Assembly: GCA_033762255.1 (NCBI GenBank)
Contig: JANRLT010000027.1
Coordinates: 1 to 64,000, forward strand
Direction: 5' to 3'
Source of the DNA: Pirellulales bacterium
Lineage (GTDB): Bacteria; Planctomycetota; Planctomycetia; Pirellulales; JALHPA01
DNA: 64,000 nt
Within the stretch, counting starts at the first letter, position 1, and each line of letters begins with the position of its first letter. This document shows positions 34,262 through 44,153 of this stretch, one piece after another. The notes under the pieces were generated by a model. The model searched no databases. It was given only the letters and a program-made list of their open reading frames with translations, and was not told the origin of the DNA. Both the position numbers and the translations under genes were made by a program.

Positions 34262-37200
34262 ATGTCAAAAATTCACGCGCGGCGGTTGTTGGCGGGCAGT
34301 ATCGGGTTGTCTTTTGGTTTGGCGGCGGTTGGGTCCGCTTATGGGCTGGACACGATTTCTTATAGTGGCGGAATTTACACCCAAAATTTTAACACCCTGC
34401 CTAAGGTTATCTCTGAGACCAACCCGGCGGTGATGTATGACATTGACCCCACGCTGGGGGGCGGGCCAATCCCCAGCTTGAACGGTGTAAGCGATGACAT
34501 GCTGGGAACGGGGACTTTTGAATTAACAAATGTAAGCTTGGTTGACCCCAGCCAGTTGCTCCGCGGCTGGCAATTGTACTTGGCCAATGGAGATGGCGGG
34601 TTTAATCCTGGAGGTGGACCCAATATGCGCTGGAAGGTCAATAATGGATCTGTCAGCGGGGGAACGGCGACGAGCTTTGGTTCTAACGGTAGCTCGGAAC
34701 GGGCCTTTGGCACCCTGGGCAGTAGCACCGTGGGGTCGGGGATTGGCGCGGTATTTACAAATACTTCTGACATCACACTCACCCAAGCCACGATCACCTT
34801 TACGATGGAACAGTGGCGGGAAGGGGACGTGGGCGCGGACACGGTGACCTTTGCCTATGACGAGGGGTTGGCCAGCGACAATATTAACACCACGCTCAGC
34901 AATAATTTTGCCGCGCTGAATTTAACTAGCATCAGCCCGACACCGGGCATCAACATGAATCTGGATGGCAATCTGCCGGTGAATCAGGCGGTGCGCACCG
35001 CGACGCTGGTGGGGCTAAATTGGATACCGGGGACGAATTTGATCCTCCGCTGGACTGACACGAACAGCGCCGGACAGGATGATGGCTTTGGAATTGATAA
35101 TTTTAGCTTTAGCGCGGTCGGTGGTGGAGCAACCGTTACCTGGACCGGAGCGGCTAACACCAACTGGAACACCACGGACATCAATTGGCTCAACACCTCG
35201 AGCGCGCCGAGCGCCTTTGCCGCAAATAACGCGGTAGTCTTTGGCAATACCGGCATCGGCACGGTAAATGTCGATCCGGCGGGCGTCACACCCAGCTTTA
35301 CCACGGTGGCCAACGACAGCGGGACCTATACGTTTACCGGCGGGTCGATTGGCGGCCCGGGAACACTGATCAAATCGGGCGCGGGAACGCTGATTATTAA
35401 TAATAGCAACACGTTCCAAGGAGGGATCAATATTACCGGCGGCGTGGTGCAAATTAGCAGCGACGCGGCCCTGGGAAATAGCGTGGGCGGGGTACAACTG
35501 AACGGCGGCGAATTGCGGCTGGGAGCCAACGTCACGACGGCTCGCGTCACCACGGTTTCGGCCATTGGGGGGACGCTAAACACGAACGGCTTTAACCTGG
35601 CCAGTTCCGGCTTTTTGTCGATTGACGGTCCGTTGGTCAAGCAAGGGACCGGCGACCTCGTGCTGTCGGGGGTGGTCTCTTCCACCGAGACGTTCTCTTT
35701 GTTGGGGGGTAATCTGTTCTTGAATCAACTGGCGGGGACGCAAAATTTTATCGCGCCCAACGCCCCCAACCAGTACGTGGGAAACATCACCATCACCAAT
35801 CCCGCGCGGCTGAACTTTGGCGGCGGCGAAGTGAGCGGCGGTGGCGAAATTCGCACGCTGACTCCGGGATCGTCCGTGGTGGGGCATAACCGGACCGGCC
35901 AGAATAATAACACGGTCATTAACAACAATATTCGCCTTAATTTCAATAACGTGGCCGGGCCGTTCTTTACTTATCTGGGTGCCAGCGGCGCGAACACACT
36001 GACCATCAATGGCAATATCTCGGGCAATGCCGATGTCAACATTCAGGTCGATGTGGACGCCTTTGGTCCGGGGACCGTGACCTTTGCCGGGAACAACTCA
36101 TTTACGGGCGACGTCTACATCAACAACGATTTTAATGGTGTCTTTCGGATTAATTCGGCCACGGCGTACCCCGCCTCCGCCAAGTTGTTTTATGGCCTCC
36201 CGGCCGGCACCCGCAAGGCCGGGGGTATTGACCTGAACGGCTTTACCGTCACGGTCGATGGCCTGCACCAAAACACGTCAAGCACGGACGTGCTGGGAAT
36301 CAATAACACCAACGGATCGGGGCACTTGATCATCAACCAGCCCGGCGGGGGCAACGACAGCTTTAATGGTTTTATCGGGATCCCGACCATTACCACCGGC
36401 TTTATCTTTGGTATCCCGAATGATGACATCACGCTGACATTGGCCTCTACCAACACCGGCACGCTGAAAATAGGGGGCGTGGACAAAACCTACACCGGCG
36501 CCACCACCATCAACGGCGGCGCGCTGTTGGCCAACGCCATTTTTAATTCCACAGCTTTCGTGGTAAATAATGGCGGCACCCTGGGGGGAACGGGGACCAT
36601 CGTCAACTCCGCCACGATCAACGCCGGCGGCACGCTGGCTCCGGGGGAGGGACTAGGAACTTTGACCGTGGGTAGCTTGAGTTTAGATCAGGCAAACCTC
36701 TCCTTTGACCTGGATGCCCCCGGGACGAACGACCTGGTAAATATCGGGGGGTTGCTAACCGCCACCGGGACCAATACGTTCACTTTTACCAATAGCGGTG
36801 GGTTGGCCACGGGGACTTACACGCTGCTGGATTACAGCAGCTTTACCGGCTCCCTGGCTAACTTTGGTCTCGCTTCGTCCGTGTTGGGGGCTTTTCAATT
36901 GTCCCTAGCCAATGACACCACCAACGGCGCCATCGTCCTCAATGTCACCCCCGACACCAACCAATGGATCGGCGCCACCGGAGCTAATTGGACCGCGCCC
37001 GGCAGTTGGTCCAGCGGCAATGTCCCCAACAGCGCTTCCGCCGAAGCCCGCTTTTTAGGAATGGGCGGCAGTCCCGCAAACTTAGACGCCAGTCAGACGG
37101 TAAATAAACTAACCTTTAACACCAACTCCAGCTACACCCTCAGCGGACCAGTGGCAAATGTCCTTAGTCTGGCCGGGACCAACCCCACGATCAACGTCAC

Positions 37201-38308
37201 GGGGAATGGCACCCAAACGCTGGCCACCAGTCTGAACCTGGGCGCTGGCACCGTGCTAAATGTCAATAGCGGTCAACTGACGCTGGCCCTCCCCGCGGGC
37301 GCCACTAGCTCCATAGGGACCAACGTCACCGCCAATGTGGCCGCCGGGGCCAGCCTAAATCTGAGTGGCGCGCTGAGCGCCTTGGGGAGTACTTCTGGCA
37401 ACAAAGCCGCCATCCTAACCAACGCCGCCACCAGCCAACTACAGGTCGCCAGCGGCGCCCACGTCGTCGGCCACATCAGCGGCCCGGGCCCCGGTGCGGG
37501 GACCGCCATCGGCCAGATCACCGTCGCCAGCCAGGCTAGCCTGACGGCCAACGGCCTACGACAGAACAAACTGACCCTAGCCGCGGGGACCGCTAGCGCC
37601 TTTACCCGCGTCAACGCGGCGACCGTGGATGGGGGGGCAAATGGCCTGGTCGTCCTAAATAACACCGTGGAAAATGGCGGGACCGGCTCGCTGGGACTCT
37701 CCCTAGCGAACGAATCCTACCTCGACCTGAACGACAACGACCTGGTGGTTTACTACAACTCTGAGGAAAACCCCCTCTCGACCATCACCCAATACCTGGA
37801 CAACTATTACAGCTTTGGCTCGGCTCCGGGTAATAACCTTCCCATGATCGGCAGCACCGTGGTGGATAACTCGGGCGGTTCGCGCGTCATCGTGGCGGTG
37901 GACAACGCCAATAGCCAGTTCGGCGATATGGGAAATCCATTTTACGACCTGACCCTGGGTAATAGCACGCTGGGGACCGGCTTTAACCAGGTAATCATTC
38001 GCTTTACTTATCCCGGGGATTACAACCTGGATGGCCAAGTCGATGGCGCGGACTATACCGTGGTTGACTCCAACCTGGGGGCGGTGACACCGGGCTTGTC
38101 CGGCGGCTGGACCCTGGGGGACGGCGACTTTGACGGCCTGATCACACCCGCCGACTACCTGCCCATCGACAGCAACTTTGGCAGTGGCGTGGGGAACCCC
38201 CTGGGCGGTAACCCCGCCATTAGCGCCATTCCCGAACCCAGTGTCTGGGTGCTGGGGGGTCTGGCGGCTGTCGCGTGGGGCGCATTTGGATGGCGTCGCC
38301 GGAGCTAG
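34262..38308 (+). CDS. giant PEP-CTERM protein with autotransporter-associated beta-strand repeats and dockerin-like tail
   Basis: A 1349-residue secreted protein. The signal peptide is residues 1-27 (RRLLAGSIGLSFGLAAVGSAYG). Several autotransporter-associated beta-strand (PATR) repeats occur, e.g. GGPGTLIKSGAGTLIINNSN plus GGINITGGVVQIS, and TNTGTLKIGGVDKTYTGATT plus GGALLANA. Two W-G-A-x-x-x-W modules (TWTGAANTNWNTTDINWLN; QWIGATGANWTAPGSW) are present. Near the end is a dockerin-like calcium-binding pair (GDYNLDGQVDGADYTVVD; GDGDFDGLITPADYLPID). The C-terminus is a PEP-CTERM anchor (IPEPSVWVLGGLAAVAWGAF, then GWRRRS). It is predicted to be sorted by an exosortase; none is in the window. 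The role may be surface adhesion or matrix. Confidence 0.93.
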   Translation: MSKIHARRLLAGSIGLSFGLAAVGSAYGLDTISYSGGIYTQNFNTLPKVISETNPAVMYDIDPTLGGGPIPSLNGVSDDMLGTGTFELTNVSLVDPSQLLRGWQLYLANGDGGFNPGGGPNMRWKVNNGSVSGGTATSFGSNGSSERAFGTLGSSTVGSGIGAVFTNTSDITLTQATITFTMEQWREGDVGADTVTFAYDEGLASDNINTTLSNNFAALNLTSISPTPGINMNLDGNLPVNQAVRTATLVGLNWIPGTNLILRWTDTNSAGQDDGFGIDNFSFSAVGGGATVTWTGAANTNWNTTDINWLNTSSAPSAFAANNAVVFGNTGIGTVNVDPAGVTPSFTTVANDSGTYTFTGGSIGGPGTLIKSGAGTLIINNSNTFQGGINITGGVVQISSDAALGNSVGGVQLNGGELRLGANVTTARVTTVSAIGGTLNTNGFNLASSGFLSIDGPLVKQGTGDLVLSGVVSSTETFSLLGGNLFLNQLAGTQNFIAPNAPNQYVGNITITNPARLNFGGGEVSGGGEIRTLTPGSSVVGHNRTGQNNNTVINNNIRLNFNNVAGPFFTYLGASGANTLTINGNISGNADVNIQVDVDAFGPGTVTFAGNNSFTGDVYINNDFNGVFRINSATAYPASAKLFYGLPAGTRKAGGIDLNGFTVTVDGLHQNTSSTDVLGINNTNGSGHLIINQPGGGNDSFNGFIGIPTITTGFIFGIPNDDITLTLASTNTGTLKIGGVDKTYTGATTINGGALLANAIFNSTAFVVNNGGTLGGTGTIVNSATINAGGTLAPGEGLGTLTVGSLSLDQANLSFDLDAPGTNDLVNIGGLLTATGTNTFTFTNSGGLATGTYTLLDYSSFTGSLANFGLASSVLGAFQLSLANDTTNGAIVLNVTPDTNQWIGATGANWTAPGSWSSGNVPNSASAEARFLGMGGSPANLDASQTVNKLTFNTNSSYTLSGPVANVLSLAGTNPTINVTGNGTQTLATSLNLGAGTVLNVNSGQLTLALPAGATSSIGTNVTANVAAGASLNLSGALSALGSTSGNKAAILTNAATSQLQVASGAHVVGHISGPGPGAGTAIGQITVASQASLTANGLRQNKLTLAAGTASAFTRVNAATVDGGANGLVVLNNTVENGGTGSLGLSLANESYLDLNDNDLVVYYNSEENPLSTITQYLDNYYSFGSAPGNNLPMIGSTVVDNSGGSRVIVAVDNANSQFGDMGNPFYDLTLGNSTLGTGFNQVIIRFTYPGDYNLDGQVDGADYTVVDSNLGAVTPGLSGGWTLGDGDFDGLITPADYLPIDSNFGSGVGNPLGGNPAISAIPEPSVWVLGGLAAVAWGAFGWRRRS

Positions 38309-38445
38309 CCGACGTCGCCGCAAAGGTTTAGCCACGAAGGGGTGTCTGGGCTTTGAAGGGGTGTCTGGATTTTCAAGGGATGGCGGGGGTCGAGCCTCGG
38401 CAAGCCCCCAGTGATTAGGATTTAGAAGTACGAATGCAGAAAAGC

Positions 38446-38490
38446 CACAACCCAGGTCGCAGCGCGGCCTGGGTTGTGTTGTATTTTAGA
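38446..38490 (+). terminator. Rho-independent terminator after the PEP-CTERM gene
   Basis: The inverted repeat CACAACCCAGG (38446-38456) / CCTGGGTTGTG (38468-38478), with an 11-nt loop, is followed by TTGTATTTTAG. It lies 138 bp past the stop of the large gene. The stem is a perfect 11 bp, so termination for rightward transcripts is likely. Confidence 0.7.
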
Positions 38491-38661
38491 TAATACCGCG
38501 TGGGGTTAAAACAGAACGTTGCCCATGGCAATCCACGGTATTCAGTCCCTACCGCATTATCAGCGTTCACATGAAATTCTACCGCCGATTGAGCATGTTT
38601 AGTTAGCACCAGCATTGTTCGTAAACTTGGGGACTACCAGCAACAGTACTATTGTTTCAAA

Positions 38662-38763
38662 CGGATGAATCGGGCCGTTGGCCCTTCCCTAAATTCCTTC
38701 CCATAAACCTAGGACGACGCTGCGCTTGCCCTAGGCTGGGATAGGTTGGGCCTTTGGCCCATA
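38662..38763 (-). repeat. multi-hairpin intergenic repeat, copy 3 (inverted)
   Basis: The same element as at 11919, 21460 and 50462, in the opposite orientation: GAATCGGGCCGTTGGCCC, then CCTAGG...CCTAGG with loop-side GCGCTTGCCCTAGG, then GGTTGGGCCTTTGGCCC. The TACGGGCT module is absent here. One stem base differs (CCTAGGAC), so the central stem is imperfect. Confidence 0.75.
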
Positions 38764-38930
38764 AATAGCCTTTGGCTGCAAGGGCCAAGAAAACGCAAAA
38801 TTCTCGCACGATGCGAATTGGCAGTTTAGTTGTACGAGTGCACTCAATACCCCAAACCGCTTGCCAGGAAGTAAAGCAACCGGATAAATTGAAAGGAACT
38901 TTTACACACCCTTTGCCTACTACCTAGCCC

Positions 38931-40163
38931 ATGAGCGACCCTTACTTTCAAAAACTGTTTGCCGAACGGATTGGCGGGTCCAATTACGGCAAAGGGACCG
39001 AAATCTACAAATTTGAAAAGATCAAACGGGCCAAGCGGCAGGCCCTGGCTGATTTTCCCGATCGCAAGCTGATCGACTTTGGGATTGGCGAAAATGATGA
39101 AATGGCGCCGGAGAGCGTGCGCCGCGTCATGCATGTCGAACTGGACAAACTGGAAAACCGGGGTTATGCCGACAATGGAATCCTGGAATACAAAGCGGCC
39201 GCCGCGCGGTTCATGCGGCGGCAATTTGGCGTGGAGCTAGACCCCGCGACAGAGATCAACCACTGCATCGGCAGCAAGCCCGCCTACGCCATGCTTCCCG
39301 CCGCGTTTATCAATCCCGGCGATATCACGCTGCTCACCGTCCCCGGTTATCCCGTGGCGGGGACGCACACGCGGTATTATGGCGGCACGGTCTATCGGCT
39401 GCCGCTGCTGGCGCAACATGACTTTTTTCCCGATCTGGACGCCATTCCCGCCGAAGTCTGCCAACGGGCCAAATTGCTGGTGATCTGCTATCCGAACAGT
39501 CCCACGGGCAAGACCGCGACGGTCGATTTCTACAAGCGGGTGGTGGAATTTGCCCGCCGGCACGAGATTGTCGTGGTGCAGGACGCGGCGCATATTTTGT
39601 TATCGTATGATTCCCCTCCGCTCAGCTTTCTGAGCGTCCCCGGCGCGCGCGATGTCGGCGTCGAGGTGCACAGCATGTCCAAGGGGTACCACATGATCGG
39701 CTGGCGGCTAGGGTTTGTGGCGGGACATCCGCTGTTGGTTCGGGCCTTTGCCGATATCAAGGATAACAGCGACTCCGGCCAGTTCATGGCCATCCAAAAA
39801 GCCGGCGCGGCCGCCTTGGATGATGCATCCATCCCTGCGCAAGTCAGGGCCAAATATCAACGTCGCCTGCAAAAACTGGTTGCCATGCTGTCGCGCTGCG
39901 GTTTTAGCTGCCAAATGCCCGGCGGCACGTACTTTCTGTACACGCCCGCGCCGCGGGGTCTGGCCAATGGCACGGTCTTTGAAAATGCCGAAGCCGCCAG
40001 CCAGTACCTAATCACCCGACATTCCATTGTCACTGTCCCCTGGGACGACGCGGGGGCGTATCTGCGATTTAGCGTTACCTACGAGGCCCCCACCGAAGCC
40101 GCCGAGGATGAACTGATGGCCCTGACCGAGGCGCAGTTGCGGCAAATCCAACCAACATTTTGA
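38931..40163 (+). CDS. dapL: LL-diaminopimelate aminotransferase
   Basis: Converts tetrahydrodipicolinate directly to LL-diaminopimelate using glutamate, a one-step bypass in lysine and peptidoglycan synthesis. A 410-residue class I/II PLP aminotransferase. The opening YGKGTEIYKFEKIKRAKR and LIDFGIGENDEM are DapL-type substrate and fold blocks; CYPNSPTGK holds the substrate-binding Asn; HSMSKGYHMIGWRLGF holds the PLP lysine. The ATG at 38931 fits the family start. lysA lies about 31 kb away. The DapL route is reported for several bacteria of the PVC group. The next gene begins about 90 bp downstream. Confidence 0.92.
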   Translation: MSDPYFQKLFAERIGGSNYGKGTEIYKFEKIKRAKRQALADFPDRKLIDFGIGENDEMAPESVRRVMHVELDKLENRGYADNGILEYKAAAARFMRRQFGVELDPATEINHCIGSKPAYAMLPAAFINPGDITLLTVPGYPVAGTHTRYYGGTVYRLPLLAQHDFFPDLDAIPAEVCQRAKLLVICYPNSPTGKTATVDFYKRVVEFARRHEIVVVQDAAHILLSYDSPPLSFLSVPGARDVGVEVHSMSKGYHMIGWRLGFVAGHPLLVRAFADIKDNSDSGQFMAIQKAGAAALDDASIPAQVRAKYQRRLQKLVAMLSRCGFSCQMPGGTYFLYTPAPRGLANGTVFENAEAASQYLITRHSIVTVPWDDAGAYLRFSVTYEAPTEAAEDELMALTEAQLRQIQPTF

Positions 40164-40252
40164 TCGCTGGCAATATCACGGAACTGCTTTATCCGCGTTG
40201 GCCGCCTTCCCGGGGGATCGCGGCTTTTCGCGTTTTTTTCAGGTGCAATGGA

Positions 40253-41197
40253 ATGTTTTTACGCTTTAAATTCAAAAGCATCCCCTGGTTGTCCTGCGCG
40301 CTGGTGGTCGCTAGCATACTGGGGGGCGGGTGCGGAGAATCCTCCTCTCCCCCGGCGCCGACAGTCTCCCTGGCGGACAAACTCGCCCGCGCGCTGAAAA
40401 TCTCAGACCCAAAAGCACGGGCTGACAACCTCTTGCGCCTGGTTAATGAACTATTGGCGGCGGCCGACCAGCCCGCCGCCGACCGGGCATTGACCGCCAT
40501 TAAGGAAATCATCCCCAAAGTGGATGATCCCGTCGAGCAGGCCCGACTTTGGGCGGACCTGGCCGAACGACAAGCCCGCGCCAGCCAAAAAGGAGCAGCG
40601 CGGGAATCGCTGCTGTTGGCCAAAAGTGGACAAGAAAAGCTTGCCGCAAACCCTTTTGGCCGGGTCCGGGTGCTGACCCGCATGGCGTACGCCCACGCGG
40701 CGTTGGGGGCGCAAAACACCGTGGCGGACACATTAGCCACCGCCGAGGGATTGGCCAAGGGACTGACAGATCCCGAGGAACTGACGCGGGCCTGGTTGGA
40801 ACTGGCCCGCGCGCGGCATTTTTTAGATCAACATGGCCCGCGGGACGAGGCCTACACGGCGGCGCGGACAGCGGCCATGTCCGCCCCGGAGGCGCGACTC
40901 AAATGCGAATTGCTATTGGACATTGCCGACGCTCAACTCAAAGTCAAGCAAATCGAGCCAGCCCAACAATTACTAGGGGAGGCTCGGCGACTGGCGGGGG
41001 AGATTGTCGAACCGTTATCGCGGGGCTATGTGTTGCTGAAACTAGCGGAAAAATACAGTTTGGCGGGTCTGGCGGATGACAGTGTGCAACTTTTTGCCCA
41101 GGTCGAGGGATTGATCAAACAGATTCCCGAACGGGATTTGCAAAAAGAACTGAGTGACAAGCTAGCGGAAACCAAGAAAAAATACGGGGGAAAATAG
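40253..41197 (+). CDS. helical-repeat (TPR-like) lipoprotein
   Basis: A 314-residue predicted lipoprotein: signal ending SILGGGC with the lipid Cys near residue 27, then a Ser/Pro linker. A long run of antiparallel helices follows with the pattern LADLAERQARASQKGAARESLLLAK, VRVLTRMAYAHAALG, TRAWLELARARHFLDQHGP and LLLDIADAQLKVKQIEPAQQLLGEA. This spacing is TPR-like but I cannot name a family. It probably sits on the envelope as a protein-binding scaffold. The ATG at 40253 gives a clean lipoprotein signal. It may be co-transcribed with dapL. Confidence 0.65.
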   Translation: MFLRFKFKSIPWLSCALVVASILGGGCGESSSPPAPTVSLADKLARALKISDPKARADNLLRLVNELLAAADQPAADRALTAIKEIIPKVDDPVEQARLWADLAERQARASQKGAARESLLLAKSGQEKLAANPFGRVRVLTRMAYAHAALGAQNTVADTLATAEGLAKGLTDPEELTRAWLELARARHFLDQHGPRDEAYTAARTAAMSAPEARLKCELLLDIADAQLKVKQIEPAQQLLGEARRLAGEIVEPLSRGYVLLKLAEKYSLAGLADDSVQLFAQVEGLIKQIPERDLQKELSDKLAETKKKYGGK

Positions 41198-41204
41198 GAG
41201 GGGG

Positions 41205-41345
41205 GAAGTGTGAAGGATGAATGCAGAAGGCAGAATAATGAATGCAGAATTAATACCAGAAGGGTATAGCTGCGCTGCACGCTGTCACTATACGGCTAAT
41301 ATTCCTCTAAACTCCATTCCTCCAGCCTCCCTAACCCTCAATCCA
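41205..41345 (+). repeat. long 7-bp-period repeat tract at the mnmA 3' end
   Basis: Purine units (GGATGAA, TGCAGAA, GGCAGAA, TAATGAA, TGCAGAA; 41217-41252) are followed by a GCGCTGCACGC spacer and pyrimidine units (CTCCATT, CCTCCAG, CCTCCCT, AACCCTC, AATCCAG; about 41311-41347). It fills the gap between two convergent genes and runs into the last codons of mnmA. Confidence 0.6.
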
Positions 41346-42530
41346 GCCCCCGCCCAGCACTTGATCCCCCTCATAAATCACCGCCGCTTGTCCGGGGGCG
41401 ACTCCGTGGACCGGCTGCAAAAACGAAACTTCAAAACGGCGGGGCACGCCACTTGATTCGTCATGATCCGTGGGTGTGACAATTGCCGGTTGGGCCGAGC
41501 TGTTGTAGCGAATCTGTACCGCGGCGGAAAAAGCCCGTCGGGGGGGATCCGCCAGCCAGTTAGCCCCATTTGCGGTTAATGTTGTCCGGGCCAAATCCTC
41601 TCGCCGACCCAGGACCACTTGGCGCGAATCCGCGTCAATCCGCACGACATAGTACGGTTCCCCCAGGGCCACGCCCAATCCCTTTCGTTGGCCGATGGTG
41701 TACCCCTCGATGCCGTCATGGCGGCCCAGGACGCGTCCCTCGACACTGACGATCTCTCCGCTAGTATCCAGGCTGTCGCCAGCCAAGGCGCGGCGACGGC
41801 GGACAAATTCCGCTTGCTTTCCAGCGCTGACAAAACAGATTTCCTGGCTATCTTTTTTGTCGGCGACGCGCAGGCCCAGTTCCGCGGCCAGGGCGCGGAT
41901 GTGTGGCTTGCGAAAATTCCCCAGGGGCAACAGCATTTTGGATAGCAACGGCCGCTCCACGCCAAACAGGACGTAGGATTGATCCTTGTCATCGTCCAAT
42001 CCCCGCAGCAACCGGGGATAGCTGCCGGTAGCGTCAGCCCCTTCCAGTCGGGCGTAATGCCCCGTCGCCACATACTGGGCATCGACGCTGGCGGCGTAGT
42101 CAAACAACCGGCCAAATTTGATCCAATTATTGCACATCACGCAGGGATTGGGCGTGCGGGCAGCGCTGTACTCTTCCACAAAATAATCAATGATGCGGTC
42201 AAACGCGTCCGTAAAATCCAGCGCATAAAAAGGAATACCCAGTTGCGTCGCCACGCGGCGGGCGTCGGCGGCGTCGCTGGCGGTGCAACAGCCTTGCTTA
42301 TGGTCGGATCGGACTGAGACAATGGGCAAGGTCGCCAGCCCGGATGTTTTATCCCACGACTCCGACGGGGATTTTGACGAGGTCCCCTGGCCCGGTGCCG
42401 CACACGCCATTTCCAGCGTCTGCCCATGGCGCATGAAAATACCGATCACCTCGTGCCCCTCTTGGCACAGGAGATGGGCGGCGACGCTGCTATCCACGCC
42501 GCCGGACATGGCTAAAACCACGCGGGCCAT
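41331..42530 (-). CDS. mnmA: tRNA-specific 2-thiouridylase MnmA
   Basis: Thiolates U34 of tRNA for Lys, Glu and Gln. It has an N-type ATP pyrophosphatase domain with the P-loop SGGVDSS (near residue 10), catalytic Cys in NPCVMCN, tRNA-binding GHYARLE, DKDQSYVLFGV, and the second catalytic Cys in DSQEICFV. A C-terminal beta-barrel includes GYTIGQRKGLGVALG and YNSSAQPA. At 399 residues it has an insertion after residue 40 (about 30 residues, Ser/Gly-rich) compared with short homologues. The ATG at 42530 is preferred to the TTG two codons upstream. The sulfur donor is not in the window. Divergent from the GlsB-like gene. Confidence 0.94.
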   Translation of the reverse strand: MARVVLAMSGGVDSSVAAHLLCQEGHEVIGIFMRHGQTLEMACAAPGQGTSSKSPSESWDKTSGLATLPIVSVRSDHKQGCCTASDAADARRVATQLGIPFYALDFTDAFDRIIDYFVEEYSAARTPNPCVMCNNWIKFGRLFDYAASVDAQYVATGHYARLEGADATGSYPRLLRGLDDDKDQSYVLFGVERPLLSKMLLPLGNFRKPHIRALAAELGLRVADKKDSQEICFVSAGKQAEFVRRRRALAGDSLDTSGEIVSVEGRVLGRHDGIEGYTIGQRKGLGVALGEPYYVVRIDADSRQVVLGRREDLARTTLTANGANWLADPPRRAFSAAVQIRYNSSAQPAIVTPTDHDESSGVPRRFEVSFLQPVHGVAPGQAAVIYEGDQVLGGGWIEG

Positions 42531-42754
42531 AATCAACGCACACCGGCAAAAAAACCGCTGGGAACTAACATATAATAGAGATCAAACCGATCCCCGCTGG
42601 TTCATTATAACAGGCCGTGCCCTATTTTGCCGACAGGCCCCGCTATCGCCACGTTCACGGGCTTCTATAATAATTGATGGGGAACGGGTTTTTGGGGGAT
42701 GGCTTCGTCATGATTTGCGGTGGGCAGTAATTTAACGGGAAAGTTCGTGCTGTG

Positions 42755-43006
42755 ATGGAATTTCTCTGGTTTATGTTGATCGGATTGGCGGCGGGTTGGT
42801 TGGCCGGACAGATCATGAAAGGGGGCGGCTACGGACTCTTGGGCGATTTGCTCTTGGGCGTGGTGGGGGCGATTTTGGGTGGATGGCTGTTTGGATTGCT
42901 GGGTTTAACTGCCACGGGTCTGATTGGCAAATTGGTGGTGGCCACCGTGGGAGCAGTAACGCTGATTGCCCTGCTACGCATGTTACGCAACCGGCGCGCG
43001 CTGTAA
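42755..43006 (+). CDS. GlsB/YeaQ/YmgE-type small membrane stress protein
   Basis: An 83-residue membrane protein of the transglycosylase-associated (GlsB/YeaQ/YmgE) family, general-stress proteins of unknown action. Three hydrophobic helices are linked by Gly-rich turns: FLWFMLIGLAAGWLAGQIMKGGG, YGLLGDLLLGVVGAILGGWLFG, and TATGLIGKLVVATVGAVTLI with a basic end (LRMLRNRRAL). A GTG lies one codon upstream; the ATG at 42755 is the better start. It stands between mnmA and rsmA. Confidence 0.88.
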   Translation: MEFLWFMLIGLAAGWLAGQIMKGGGYGLLGDLLLGVVGAILGGWLFGLLGLTATGLIGKLVVATVGAVTLIALLRMLRNRRAL

Positions 43007-43132
43007 ATCGCGCGATCAATAAGCTCGCCCGCTCTTGTTTTTAGATGACGGCTTTACATTTTCAAGCAAACCACTTTTTGGGCCATCCTTTCGTCAAGCT
43101 ATTACCCTTACGAATGTACCGCCCCCCTTGTC

Positions 43133-44035
43133 ATGACACCCACCCGCCAGACTCAATCATTTTTGCGCCGCCGATTTGCCGAAGTGGGACTCGAACCGGT
43201 CAAAAAACATGGGCAGAATTTTCTGATTGACCTGAATTTGATGGAGCTGCTGGCCAAAAGCGCGGACCTGCAACCGACGGACGTCGTGCTGGAGGTGGGG
43301 ACCGGGACAGGCGCTCTCACGGGAATCATGGCCCAGCAGGCGGCGCACGTGATCAGCGTGGAAATTGATCCCCGGTTGCATCAATTAGCCAGCGAGGAAT
43401 TGATCGACCAGCCCAATGTGACTTTGCTTTGCCAGGATGCCCTGCAAGACAAGAACCACTTGGCTCCTAATATTTTGGAATTGGTCCAAAGCGAATTAAC
43501 CGCGGGGCCTGACCGCCAATTCAAGGTCGCGGCCAACTTGCCGTACTGTGTGGCGACGCCGATCATATCCAACCTGCTGTTGGATCCGCCGCTGCCCGTC
43601 TCATTGACCGTGACCATTCAATTAGAGCTTGCGCAGCGAATAACCGCCGTCCCCCAAACGAAGGATTATTCCGCGCTGTCGATTTGGGTGCAGTGTCAGG
43701 CGAATGCTGAAATTTTGCGTGTGCTGCCCCCCAGCGCGTTTTGGCCGCGCCCCCAGGTGGAGTCCGCCATCCTGAAAATCACGCCCGATCCCGCGTTACG
43801 CCGTCAAATCCCCGATCTTCGCGGTTTTCACGAATTCATCCGCGCGCTGTTTTTGTATCGTCGCAAGCATTTGCGGGGGGTTCTGATTCATGCCCTCAAA
43901 AAGCAACTACCCAAATCAGATGTTGACACCCTGTTGGCGGGATTATCATTTGCTGAAAATGCCCGCGTCGAAGAGTTGTCAGTTCCAGAGTTGTTGATGC
44001 TGCATGGGGCGGTAACAGTTTTTCTGCGCCGGTAG
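43133..44035 (+). CDS. rsmA: 16S rRNA dimethyladenosine transferase
   Basis: Dimethylates A1518 and A1519 of 16S rRNA late in small-subunit assembly. A class I SAM methyltransferase with KKHGQNFLID (near 24), the SAM-binding EVGTGTGALTGIMA, the acidic SVEIDP, and the diagnostic catalytic motif NLPYCVATPII. The C-terminal helical domain has PSAFWPRPQVESAILKI and FLYRRKHLRGVL. At 300 residues it is full length. The ATG start at 43133 is well placed. The neighbours are unrelated, although rsgA, another 30S assembly factor, lies 7 kb downstream. Confidence 0.95.
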   Translation: MTPTRQTQSFLRRRFAEVGLEPVKKHGQNFLIDLNLMELLAKSADLQPTDVVLEVGTGTGALTGIMAQQAAHVISVEIDPRLHQLASEELIDQPNVTLLCQDALQDKNHLAPNILELVQSELTAGPDRQFKVAANLPYCVATPIISNLLLDPPLPVSLTVTIQLELAQRITAVPQTKDYSALSIWVQCQANAEILRVLPPSAFWPRPQVESAILKITPDPALRRQIPDLRGFHEFIRALFLYRRKHLRGVLIHALKKQLPKSDVDTLLAGLSFAENARVEELSVPELLMLHGAVTVFLRR

Positions 44036-44153
44036 CCGGCAAACTGGCCGTTATTCGCCAAACTACCTAAAATAATTCATTCTCAAAAAAAATCCCCGCC
44101 ATACCCCGTCGCCTGACGATTTAGTAAATACTGACTAAAACAGTGAACATGCC

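Noticed and set aside
37703-38335. long antisense frame inside the PEP-CTERM gene
   Set aside because: It mirrors repetitive low-complexity coding sequence; no domain or start signal, and the sense frame is clearly real.
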